From: Hydractinia symbiolongicarpus | Taxonomy: Eukaryota; Cnidaria; Hydrozoa; Anthoathecata; Hydractiniidae | DNA: 60,000 bases | Direction: 5' to 3' | Assembly: GCF_029227915.1 (NCBI RefSeq) | Contig: NC_079881.1 | Location: forward strand, 12,253,501 to 12,313,500 | The notes under the pieces: generated by a model | Told to the model about the DNA's origin: nothing | The model's database searches: none | Seen by the model: only the letters and a program-made list of their open reading frames with translations | Translations under genes and position numbers: made by a program | Shown here: positions 43,606-52,381 of the stretch, piece after piece | Numbering within the stretch: position 1 is the stretch's first letter | Layout: each line of letters begins with the position of its first letter

Positions 43606-46600
43606 AACAGGGTATTATAAGCTACGCAAGACCGAATTGATTTCCTTATTGGATGATGTGCCACAGAGGCCACCCAGAACGGCCGGACAGCGAAAGCCGA
43701 TCAAGCCTGTAACTATATTACCAACGCCAGAGGTCATGCATATGTTTGAGAAACAGGAGCTGTCGAAAAATCGCTCTATCGTGAAAACTAAAATGCGGGG
43801 ATGGTACAACTGGCTTGTGGACGCTGTCTCCAAACCTATAAAGGAGGAGCTCCAGAGGACCTATGCAGCCTTTAAACGTACGGTTATAACGGGTGCCTGG
43901 TACGGAACAGACACTGCATGACGAAGTCAAACAAGAGGCTGAGGAAGAGTAATTGGAAGATATCCAAAATTTATATGAACAGTCCGGCCAAGATTTCACA
44001 CCACAGGAACATGAGCATGCTCTCCACAGGACCTTCCGAAGTTTCCGAATTCCTGGTATAGGAGGGGCTGACGTTGATGGGTATATAGGGATAGTGTGAC
44101 CAAACGTGACAAACTTGGTTGGGACGCAGGTAGAAGATATGAGGTCGGCAAAGGTACAGCTATCCATGTGGATCATGTGGAAGAAGCCTTCAAATATAGA
44201 GGAGGCTAACGATGACTACATTGAGGTGAACAAGGTCTTTCATAGCAATATGGCCTCGGTATTCCAGAGTAGCGACGTTGATGACGTGCTGGATGGGATG
44301 TTTGCCCAAATCAAAACAGGTGTGGAAAATCCGATACTGCCCCGGAATGGCTTTACAATATCTAAAATCCTACACCTCGACGTAGACTTCCACAAAATGA
44401 GGCTAACGAGAGGCTCATTATTATATACAAGCACCTAAGTTGATAGCCTCCAAGAAGGCCATTATTAACCCGTTGAATGAAGACGAGGAGTGTTTCAAGT
44501 GGAGTATAATAACATAGGAGATAGGAAAGAACCCAAATCGAATATCTGAGATAAAACTTTACGTAGGCTATACGTATACTATAATTGGGAGGGTATAGAG
44601 TTCCCTACAAGCATCAATGGCATAAACAAATTTGAGGATAACAACAAGGAGATTGCAGTAAACGTCCTCTATATAGATGGAAAGAAGATCAATATCCTAC
44701 GTAGATCAGTTCACAACGGGCGTAAGAAGCAGGTGAATCTACTCCTCCTTACAGATGACAAGAAGACCCACTATACGGCGGTTAAAAGTCTATCGAGGCT
44801 CCTGGGCAAGGAGACCTCCAAGAATAGGAATGCAATGCACTTTTGGCTAAACTGCCTACAGGCCTCTCCCATGGTTGAATCGAGGGACAAGCACTATAGG
44901 TACTGCATCGATCATGAGGCTGTTAAAGTTACGATGACAAATGAGGCTGAAAAATGGCTATACTATAGGGATGGACAGCAGCAATTCAAGGTACCCTTTA
45001 CCATCTATGCAGACTATGAGAGTCTGCTAGTCCTGGTAGAAGATGCAAGGCATACCAAGACGAAAAGGCTGAGTAAGCACGTACCGCCCGGCTGGTGTAC
45101 CTATAGTACCTTTGCTTATGGGAACGTACCAGATCCCTTAAAAGTCTACAGGGGTGAGGACTGCGTCACCCGCTTCATGAGCCACCTAGAGGATTAGGTA
45201 AAACGTCTCTATGACACCTACCTGCAGCTACCCATGACCCAACTAACAGAGGTCCTTAAAAGGGAACCTGACGAGGCCACGCACTGCCATATCTGCCTGA
45301 AACCCTTTAATAACTATGAGAATAACCGTAAGATCAGGGACCACTGCCACTATACAGGTCTGTATAGAGGCGCAGCGCACGCAATATGCAACCTCAAATA
45401 AAAGATACCCAGCCTTATCCCAGTGATTTTCCATAACCTTTCGGGGTATGATGCCCATCTCTTCATACGGGAATTGGGCGAGGAGAGCGACACCCAGGAC
45501 ATTGGCATAGCCGAGAATACCGAAAAATATATAAGTTCCCCTTGGAGGTATGGAATATGGTGATGGTGAGAAGTACAAGACCATAGAGATACGATTCATC
45601 GATAGTTGTCGATGTATGCATCATCGCTAGACAAATTGGCAAGCAACCTGGGCGATGAACAGTGTAAACGTCCTGCTATTGGCCGACGTCTTCGAGACGT
45701 TTCGAGACGTCTGCTTGGACAAATACAGCCTTAATCCCACCCATTTTTACTCGGCACCCGGTTTGGCATGGAAGGGTGCACTCAAATTTACGGGGATTAA
45801 GTTGGAGCTTCTCACCGATCCCGACATGCTCCTGATGTTTGAGAAGGGTATAAGAGGAGGCATAACCCAGGCCGTACACCAGTATGCCAAAGCTAACAAT
45901 AAGTACATGAGAGAGCAGTATATCCCGGACGAGGAGTCCTCCTACCTGCATTATCTGGATGCGAACAACCTCTATGGCTGGGCGATGCGTCAAGACCTGC
46001 CCACGGACGGTTTCAAATGGGTGCGGAATGTTGAGGAATTCACTGAAAGGCGGATCGAGAAGCTCGTTGAGGATAATAAGCATGGGTACATCTTAGCGGT
46101 TGATATCGATTACCCCAGGAAGCTACACGATAAACATAACGAGCTGCCGTTCCTACCCAAACGCAAGATAGTCCATAGGGTAAAGAAATTGGTACCGAAT
46201 TTGGAAAGCAAGCGGAAATATGTGGTACATATAAGGGCAATAAATGAGGCTATAAAACATGGGCTTAAATTGAAGAGGGTACGCAGAGTGATCCGGTTCA
46301 ATCAGAAGCCCCGGCTTGAAGGGTACATCGATCACAACACGAGGTTGAGAACGGCTGCCAAAAACGAGTTCGAGAAGGATTTTTACAAGCTGATGAACCT
46401 CTCGGTATTCGGTAAGACCATGGAGAATATCCGAAACCACCACAACATCCAACCGGTCACATGAAACCAAATTTCAAGGGTGGAAGCAGGTTCAGCGAGC
46501 ATCTGACAGGCGTTGAAATGGTCAAGACCGAGGTCAAGATGAATAAGCCGGTGTGTATAGGCCGGGCCATCCTAGATATGTCAAAGCTAGTCACGAACGA

Positions 46601-47156
46601 GTTCCACTACGACTACATGCAGGACAAATATGCTTCTAAAATACAGCTCTGTTACATGGAGACGGACCCGTTCGTATACCACATTCGAACCCACGACTTT
46701 TACAAAGATATAGCCAATGATGTTGAGAGACGTTTTGATACAAGTGCCTATAATCGCGATAATGGAAGGCTCCTCCCTATAGGGAAAAACAAGAAGGTGG
46801 TAGGTGAAAGACGAATTAGGTGGCAAAATCATGACCGAATTTGTCACCCTAAGGGCCAAGCTATATGCTTACAAGAGCCTTACAAGAAAGAAGATCACCA
46901 CGATCGCAAAGCGAAGAGCGTCAAAAGATGCGTAACCAATAAGTCGATAACCTTTGACGATTACAGGCAGTGTCTGGAAAAGGGCGTAGACATACATAGG
47001 AGCCAGATCTTGATCTAAAACAAGGGCCATCAGATATACACGCAAGAGGTTAACAAGTTTGCACTCAACAGGGAAGATGACAAACGTATCGTACAACCGG
47101 AACAGATTACGACTCTTGTCAGAGGCCATTCCCGCCTGACGTCTACAGGGGAATAA
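43552..47156 (+). pseudogene. Polinton protein-primed DNA polymerase B with N-terminal SAP-like domain
   Basis: The N-terminus (43552-43640) is a SAP-like helical motif (RDMARTRGLTGYYKLRKTEL), out of frame with its own ATG by an early indel. Downstream blocks include a conserved N-terminal region (44106-44438), Exo I YADYES (45017), a zinc motif CHICLKPF...DHCHYTGLYRGAAH (45290-45395), Exo II FHNLSGYDAHLF (45430), palm motif A LDANNLYGW (45960), motif B KLMNLSVFGKT (46390) and motif C YMETDPF (46654). Motif B usually has NNS and motif C DTD, so both look damaged. An internal deletion near 45662 removes the Exo III Tyr/Asp region. There are at least six frameshifts or stops. The stop (47154-47156) is inside AATAAAATG of the next gene. 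The family replicates the element by protein priming. Confidence 0.93.
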
Positions 47157-47157
47157 A

Positions 47158-47682
47158 ATGGAGGCATGCTTGTATATCGCTATTATCCTACCCTATATCA
47201 TGGTAGCTTACGTACTTTTTCGTTATGAACGACTACTAATAAAGATGTCGGATATCGCACGAGTATTCGACGAAGCCACCTCTTTAGAATATGAAAATAT
47301 AGAGAAACCCACCGATAAACGCCAAATTTTAAAGGAGGCCTTACGTAAGGGCAAGGGACACCTCCTGCCGAAGAAGTGTACGGATGGCTTTGTCGAGAAG
47401 GCTCCGGACGAGGAGGTAGAAAAGGTTCATGCAGAGTATGTACAACGTGAATTGCAAGAGAAGGGGGAGAAGACTGCTAGACCACTGTCTACCCATGTTA
47501 TAAGCTTATATGCCGGTATGGTCTCGAACTTTGTAGATATTGACAGTGTTGATGACCTACGCAGGGATATCGAGAAAGATTCTATTATCCGGGATAGCAT
47601 GACGGATCTAGGAATCCTCGTATATTGCACTATTCGGAGGTGTTTAGCCCCGCTGCTTATAGCGGGTCATACGGCTAGGTAA
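47158..47682 (+). CDS. Polinton protein of unknown function with N-terminal membrane segment
   Basis: An intact 174-residue frame. Residues 3-22 (ACLYIAIILPYIMVAYVLF) form one hydrophobic span. A charged, mostly helical body follows (IARVFDEATSLEYENIEKP, EVEKVHAEYVQRELQEKGEK). An internal Met at 47245 could be an alternative start giving a soluble form. The ATG belongs to an AATAAAATG junction with the polymerase stop. It may be a virion membrane or scaffold component by position only, and I recognise no enzymatic motif. Confidence 0.72.
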   Translation: MEACLYIAIILPYIMVAYVLFRYERLLIKMSDIARVFDEATSLEYENIEKPTDKRQILKEALRKGKGHLLPKKCTDGFVEKAPDEEVEKVHAEYVQRELQEKGEKTARPLSTHVISLYAGMVSNFVDIDSVDDLRRDIEKDSIIRDSMTDLGILVYCTIRRCLAPLLIAGHTAR

Positions 47683-47725
47683 TAGGAGAAGGAGGTGAAG
47701 GAGGCGGAGACCGTGTTATAATAAA

Positions 47726-48078
47726 ATGAGCGAAGAAGTTCATAAGAAACAAGAGGAGAGGGCTATAACAAAACCACCGAAGAACGAGGGTCGTGTGGCA
47801 GCCGTCAAGAGACTTGCCGAATGGAATAGGAAGAACAAGGCCGACTTAAAGAAGAACGTGAGCAAAGAACCTTCACATGATGATCAAGAATCTGTCGCAA
47901 CCCCTAGCAAGTCAACGGATGTATATCTTTATGGGTCGGAACTTTAGCCATATTGGTGATAGGTGTCGGGGTTTGGTATGCCTTTAGCAGGGGTAAAAAT
48001 GAATTTCAAAACCCCGCACCAGAGCCTCGGCAACAAGGCAAAGCCCAGCCAAATATCGATATTTTCAAAATGCAGTAA
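47726..48078 (+). pseudogene. Small Polinton protein, basic N-terminus and C-terminal membrane span
   Basis: It starts at TATAATAAAATG. The first part is very charged (EEVHKKQEERAITKPPKNEG). After one frameshift near 47930 comes a hydrophobic span (LWVGTLAILVIGVGVWYAF) and a polar tail ending DIFKMQ at 48078. Tail-anchored topology is likely. No family assigned. Confidence 0.6.
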
Positions 48079-48084
48079 TAATAC

Positions 48085-48207
48085 ATGAGTGCAAGCAACG
48101 CAACACCGAAGGGAAAGGAGATTTTGGACATGCTCTATGAGACAATTGTAGACCTTGGTTTCACCTTTGCCTATGCCATGGCAGGTAAGAAATTTTTGGA
48201 CATATGA
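48085..48207 (+). CDS. Very small Polinton protein (40 aa)
   Basis: Seven bases after the previous stop. It begins MSASNATPKGKEILDMLYET and continues with an amphipathic helix (VDLGFTFAYAMAGKKFLDI). A frameshift in the last codons may have replaced its true end (a plus-one frame continues a few residues to a stop overlapping the next ATG). Too short for confident assignment; called from position in the gene train. Confidence 0.45.
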   Translation: MSASNATPKGKEILDMLYETIVDLGFTFAYAMAGKKFLDI

Positions 48208-48222
48208 AGGCCATCTACAAAA

Positions 48223-48339
48223 ATGGACACTAACGACGTTCTCAAAATGGTTGCATACTTCGCGGCAGGGAGAGCAAGTCATGAAATGGCCGTCAAGAAG
48301 GTGTGTTTGCAGGCAAGTATCGTGCCTAAACCAAAATAA
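48223..48339 (+). CDS. Very small Polinton protein (38 aa)
   Basis: It starts MDTNDVLKMVAYFAAGRASH and has one short hydrophobic helix. It is in the same frame as the preceding 40-residue ORF, separated by one TGA and six codons, so the two could also be one interrupted gene. Confidence 0.4.
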   Translation: MDTNDVLKMVAYFAAGRASHEMAVKKVCLQASIVPKPK

Positions 48340-48390
48340 GTGTCCAATAAAAACTCGTGTTTGTCCCAAGGACAAAAACGAGTCAATATG

Positions 48391-48951
48391 AAGGAAATGT
48401 CAAAAATGTAAACACTATCTATCCTCGGGCAATTTTAGAATTAAGCTTAATGGTCAAATAACAAAAACATGCATCAAATACCTCTCAAGGCGTCAAAGGA
48501 GCGTACTAAGTGCCCTCAAACAGAGGTCTCAATGTAAGGACTGCAAAGGAAGTCAGATTTGCCCTCATAAAAAGCAGAAGTCTCAATGTAAGGACTGCAA
48601 GGGGAGTCAGATTTGCCTTCATGAAAATCAGAGGTCTCAATGCGCAGCCCCGATGGACATCTCGCCCATAATGTACGATGCAGAATTTACCAGGCCTTAA
48701 AGGAATACAAGGGTCTCAGTTCGAAGGAGTATATTGGGTGTGATATCGCTACGCTGCGGGCTCATATCGAAGCCCAGTTTTCCGATGGGATGGCATGGGA
48801 TATTTATGGAGAGTGGCATATCGATCATAAGGTACCAATTAAATACAGGGAAAATGGCGATGCCCCGCCGCTTGATGAGGTAGCGAAAAGACTACACTAC
48901 ACCAATACGCAGCCTATGTGGGAAAGTGACAACATGTCAAAAGGTAACTGA
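48391..48951 (+). pseudogene. HNH endonuclease with giant-virus-type zinc repeats
   Basis: An N-terminal C-x2-C motif (KCQKCKHYLSSGNF) is followed by two exact-phase repeats of RSQCKDCKGSQICxH (48520-48640). After a frameshift near 48640 comes an HNH domain: YIGCDIATLRAHIEAQFSDG, GEWHIDHKVPIKY and YTNTQPMWESDN. The His-Asp-His and the final Asn-rich segment are the HNH catalytic/metal motif. Cys-rich ICxH repeats next to HNH modules are known from nucleocytoplasmic giant viruses. Inference: it acts as a nicking or homing-like DNase. It is broken by the frameshift. Confidence 0.8.
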
Positions 48952-49009
48952 TATGTCTCGAAATAGAGCGCATAATATTATTTCTATATCCCAATGGAAT
49001 ATCGAAAAT

Positions 49010-49381
49010 ATGGAAGAGAAAAAATGTCTCGTGTGTTCAAAATCTCTCCCCTTGAACCAGTTCAAGGCAAAGGGCAAAGGAGGTCAACTAACGAGTACAT
49101 GCATCCCATGCCTTGATCTTAGGAGGATTTCAAAGGACCCCACTAGCCTTCGTATCTACATGCAGCCTCTATATGAGTTAATTATCATCCTGCAGGATCA
49201 TATTCAAGCCCAGTTTTCCGAGGGCTACACGTGGGAAAATTTCGAACTACATGTCCATAATAAGGTACGATTCAGATATCAGGAGAGCTTTAATTCTCCA
49301 ACGCTTGCTGAAGTCACCAATGTATTACGGCGGGCACAGTATGCCATAGTAAATGGACATCAAATGTTGCAGGACATGTAG
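49010..49381 (+). CDS. HNH-like paralogue with lost catalytic histidines
   Basis: Residues MEEKKCLVCSKSLPLNQF and TSTCIPCLDLRR form a C-x2-C/C-x2-C zinc unit. HIQAQFSEGYTWENFELHVH aligns with HIEAQFSDGMAWDIYGEWHI of the upstream HNH gene, but WHIDH is replaced by LHVHN. The start at 49010 is preferred over the ORF's earlier ATG because the zinc module begins there. It is either a non-catalytic DNA-binding paralogue or simply a decayed duplicate. Confidence 0.7.
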   Translation: MEEKKCLVCSKSLPLNQFKAKGKGGQLTSTCIPCLDLRRISKDPTSLRIYMQPLYELIIILQDHIQAQFSEGYTWENFELHVHNKVRFRYQESFNSPTLAEVTNVLRRAQYAIVNGHQMLQDM

Positions 49382-49510
49382 AAATCTATTGCCGCCGAAT
49401 AAGTTCTAAATCAGGGGGAATACTCGAACGAAAAGTTGCATAAACTGCCTGGCCAAAGCTAGGGAGAGGCGGGGTGTCAAAAATAAAGACATCGAGGAAG
49501 TGACTACGAG
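49382..49510 (+). pseudogene. Third zinc-finger remnant of the HNH cluster
   Basis: In the frame reading NLLPPNKF, stop, IRGNTRTKSCINCLAKARER, the spacing resembles the second half of the zinc unit in the previous gene. Only this piece survives. Confidence 0.5.
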
Positions 49511-49858
49511 TTGGACCCGCTTGCTATTGATGTGGAAATTCGGGGTGTTCAACAGGATGAAAACTACCTGATTCTGTATGATATTTTCACATACAACATC
49601 ATACCTCAGTATACTGAACTTATCGGGGATAGCCCCCAGAAGGCAAGGCTCGTCGAGAGGTACCGCAAGGCGTTGCGGTGTCTGCAGGGCAAATTAGTAT
49701 ACGCCCCACTACCCCTCGAATACCAAGCTCGAAATATCAATAAATATCAGAGCGCTGCCTGTGGAGGGTCTTTGGTAAACAATCACGGTAGTGTATTAAT
49801 TTTCTCCGCATGTGCAGCTTTGTACCCCAAAATTCACGACAGGAAGTGGAGCAACTAA
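49511..49858 (+). CDS. Polinton protein of unknown function
   Basis: A 115-residue open frame, MDPLAIDVEIRGVQQDENYL onward, then a helical region (ARLVERYRKALRCLQGKLVY) and a Gly/Ala-rich tail. The upstream frame is open as DYELDPLAID, so the true start may be earlier. Its stop lies ten bases before the ATPase ATG. No motif recognised. Confidence 0.5.
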   Translation: MDPLAIDVEIRGVQQDENYLILYDIFTYNIIPQYTELIGDSPQKARLVERYRKALRCLQGKLVYAPLPLEYQARNINKYQSAACGGSLVNNHGSVLIFSACAALYPKIHDRKWSN

Positions 49859-49867
49859 TGAAATAAA

Positions 49868-50420
49868 ATGTTGAACATTGTAGGGAACCCTCACACAGCA
49901 ATGTTCACGGGTCCAACGTCTTGTGGCAAGACACAACGCGTTTTGGATCTCCTTGAACAGAGTATAAAAAAATTTTCACAATATTATCATCTTGTGCCCA
50001 ACTATACGGTGGAACAGTACCTACCTAAAAAGGTCCTTACTTTGGAAGGACCCTTATGTGTTTTTGATTAATCCTAAGGACCAACTGTTTGAAGGGATCC
50101 AAAAATTGTCCTCATTATTGGCAGGAGAGGAAAGCCTCTTTATAGTTGACGACTGTATTGCTAACGACGACCTCAACAAGCGGAGACAATCCCTGCTTGA
50201 GCTTGCAGTCAGTGGTATGCATAGGAGGCATAGCTTGTGGCTCTTAACGCAGTCATATACTGCCCTGCCAAAGAATCTCAGGCGGCAGAAGAAAACCTTG
50301 TTTTTGTGGTATCCACATGAGAGGAGTGATGTGAAAATGATAGACGAGAAAACCAATATGATCACAGACTGGGATCAAATTAAAGCTGAATTGAAAAAAT
50401 CCAAGCATGCATGTCTACGG
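49868..50420 (+). pseudogene. FtsK/HerA-type DNA packaging ATPase
   Basis: It starts at an AATAAAATG junction. Walker A is GPTSCGKT at residues 15-22. After a frameshift near 49990 the reading continues with CPTIRWNSTYL, Walker B SLFIVDDCIA (50135) and the conserved LWLLTQSYTALPKNLRRQ (50240). The family pumps DNA into the capsid. The normal end is lost: homology stops near KSKHACL (50412), where the sequence passes directly into the antisense of the capsid gene. Confidence 0.9.
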
Positions 50421-51119
50421 AGTATGCGTTCATATGGGCAAGAAAATCTTGCATACCGGGACATCATGGCGCTAGCAAGGCCTTCAGGAGTGAGTTTGTC
50501 AAACTGCAGCTTTATATTTGTGATCTTATAGGCAGCGTCGGCTGTCTTGGACGCGGTAGACCCCGAGGCTGCTGTCCCGGCATCCTTGATGACGTCACTA
50601 TAAGACGCAAAATGTATTACAAACTGCAACCTGTCATGGAGGCCCGCTGGGTAGAATGGGAGGTCTCGGGTCAATTCAAACATTTTGCCGAGAGGGATGG
50701 AGAACGTGTTGCCATAGGCCGCAACTATGGCCTTCTCTGCATCGGTACCCACGTGGCCCCTAGCAGTGACCTGCTGGTCCTGATGGTCTTGTCGTTTGGA
50801 TTAATGCCTTGCACACGGCCAGGATATTGTAATCCGATATGTTTTAAACCTCTTTACCGTTCAGATTAATACGTAGTTTTTTTACCAGACTTTTCCCTAT
50901 ATTCGACACGATCGTACGTTTTGTATTGGTAGCCGTTATTTCCAAATCAAATACGAGCCCGAGAGTTCCTGGGAAAATGACATCATTCAGAGGCATGTTC
51001 GGGATTTCCACGTTGAGGTCCTCGTTCTGGTTGATCGTTGAGGGGATATGCGAGATTTGGACGCGTGGACGGCGTCCTTTCATACCTAGTAGCTGCTTGG
51101 TCTCCGCATAGGGATCCAT
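50415..51119 (-). pseudogene. Polinton major capsid protein (double jelly roll), truncated
   Basis: It starts MDPYAETKQLLGMKGRRPRV. The N-terminal part (51119-50844) carries GTLGLVFDLEITATNTKRTI and ends with a premature stop after LNGKEV. Homology resumes (SDYNILAVCKAL) and continues in another frame with KAIVAAYGNTFSIPL, LHDRLQFVIHFASYSDVI and AAYKITNIKLQFD. Only about half the expected length is left, because the C-terminal jelly roll is absent beyond YERILRRH. It is convergent with the ATPase, and both genes lost their 3' ends at the same junction. Confidence 0.88.
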
Positions 51120-51174
51120 TAAATTTTTCGTATATATTCATTGTTTATCATATGGAAGAAAAATATTGTAATGA
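51120..51174. promoter_or_regulatory. Divergent promoter between capsid gene and small-protein gene
   Basis: 55 bases separate the minus-strand capsid ATG (51119) from the plus-strand ATG at 51175. A TATATATTCATTG stretch (51131-51143) is the only promoter-like element. Assigned from divergent geometry. Confidence 0.45.
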
Positions 51175-51315
51175 ATGGTTGATAATCCAGTATTTACACC
51201 CGAGGAGAATATGGGTGAGCACGATGAGGGTGATAAGGAAGATACCCAACAATCGACGCAACTCCCCGGAGCATCGGGGACCTCAACACAAGGAAAACAG
51301 CAACAGCAGGGATAG
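51175..51315 (+). CDS. Small acidic/Gln-rich Polinton protein (46 aa)
   Basis: Too short for a standard ORF list. It begins MVDNPVFTPEENMGEHDEGD and ends with a Ser/Thr/Gln-rich tail finishing KQQQQG. Position right after the divergent promoter, and a stop 14 bases before the next ATG, support it. Low-complexity and probably disordered. Confidence 0.5.
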   Translation: MVDNPVFTPEENMGEHDEGDKEDTQQSTQLPGASGTSTQGKQQQQG

Positions 51316-51329
51316 AATGACGTGATAGA

Positions 51330-51587
51330 ATGACCAAATCTATACTACAAAAAGAGGTAAGTGATTTTCATTTGCATTTGCATAATAATTGGGATCTGGG
51401 ACATCTGGATAAAACTCGGGTAGAGATAAACGTAATTAATGGTAACTTTGAGTTTGAGGAGGGGCAGCTTTTGTTCAAAAATATAAGGCTTACGAAGGAG
51501 AATGGGACCGGTGTCCTAGCATTGAGTACATTGAAAAATATTGGCCTTACAGCTAAATATACTCAGTATCAAGAGGGCTATGCATGA
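51330..51587 (+). CDS. Polinton protein of unknown function (85 aa)
   Basis: Intact frame MTKSILQKEVSDFHLHLHNN onward. Beta-strand-rich composition (TRVEINVINGNFEFEEGQLL). It ends two codons before the coiled-coil gene. No family recognised. Confidence 0.55.
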   Translation: MTKSILQKEVSDFHLHLHNNWDLGHLDKTRVEINVINGNFEFEEGQLLFKNIRLTKENGTGVLALSTLKNIGLTAKYTQYQEGYA

Positions 51588-51600
51588 TGCGGGAACCATT

Positions 51601-51840
51601 ATGAATGAAAATTTATTCTCAAAATTCACCAAACCCGAATTAAATGCACTTAACCTTGAATTACAAACCTATCAGGGGAATATTAAAAGCATGGAACATA
51701 AGATAGCCTTGTATAACGTAAATATTAAAAATTGGGAAGACAGTCTGAAACGGATCAGAAATCAGGTAGATGTCGACGGTGAGATTCACGAAAGCGCTGA
51801 GGAAGCAATAGAAAAGCTCGAGGAAGCATTAAAAGGATGA
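51601..51840 (+). CDS. Short coiled-coil protein (79 aa)
   Basis: It begins MNENLFSKFTKPELNALNLE. Regular heptads continue through MEHKIALYNVNIKNWEDSLK and EAIEKLEEALKG. The last codon and stop overlap the next ATG (ATGA at 51837-51840). Intact. It is a typical small companion of the following membrane protein in Polinton-like elements. Confidence 0.65.
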   Translation: MNENLFSKFTKPELNALNLELQTYQGNIKSMEHKIALYNVNIKNWEDSLKRIRNQVDVDGEIHESAEEAIEKLEEALKG

Positions 51841-52332
51841 ACGATGAAAGGGATGCTTTGTAGGAGAAGGTGAAAGAACTTAATCGTGATATTTACAGCC
51901 AGCTAAGACATATAAAGGATACGCTATTGAAAATCTCCGAGGATGACACGACATTGCTTGAAAAATTGAAAATATTGTTCAAGGAGCAAAGTCTTACCAT
52001 TGCTAGCATAGTCTCCGCCATAGGTCTACTGGTTTCTACCATTGTACTTGCTGTTACGGGAGGGGGTGCAGCGGCAGGTGCTGTAGGCGGAAGTGCCGCT
52101 GTAGGCTGAAAGTGCCGGTGAAAAAGGCTTTGTAGAGAAACAGCTGGAAAGATTGGGTAAATTGTTAAAGTAGTTGGCAGGCAAGGCAGGTGCCGCATTA
52201 CCCGGGGTCATCGGTACGGTAGTCTCATTCCTTTTGAGGGTAGTGTCAACTATCGTGCAATACACGGCTAAGCATCTGTACATGGCCATTGCAGCAGCCT
52301 CCGTTTTTTTCGTGCTATACCTGAGAAAATAA
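51837..52332 (+). pseudogene. Coiled-coil/two-helix membrane protein
   Basis: ATG overlaps the upstream stop (ATGA). Codon 9 is TAG. Downstream are a coiled coil (EKVKELNRDIYSQLRHIKDT), a hydrophobic span (LTIASIVSAIGLLVSTIVLA) and a Gly/Ala linker. After a frameshift near 52105 and another stop come GAALPGVIGTVVSFLL and a terminal span (AIAAASVFFVLYL). Likely a membrane or virion-internal protein; dead here. Confidence 0.65.
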
Positions 52333-52381
52333 GCCTATTTAAGCCATATATAGGCCAGGATGATACCTACTCCTGTTATTA

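Noticed and set aside
43718-44176. Minus-strand ORFs opposite the polymerase (also 45243, 45676, 46040-46470, 46587, 46869)
   Set aside because: Plus-strand frames carry the polymerase motifs; these are reverse-strand shadows in higher-GC sequence.
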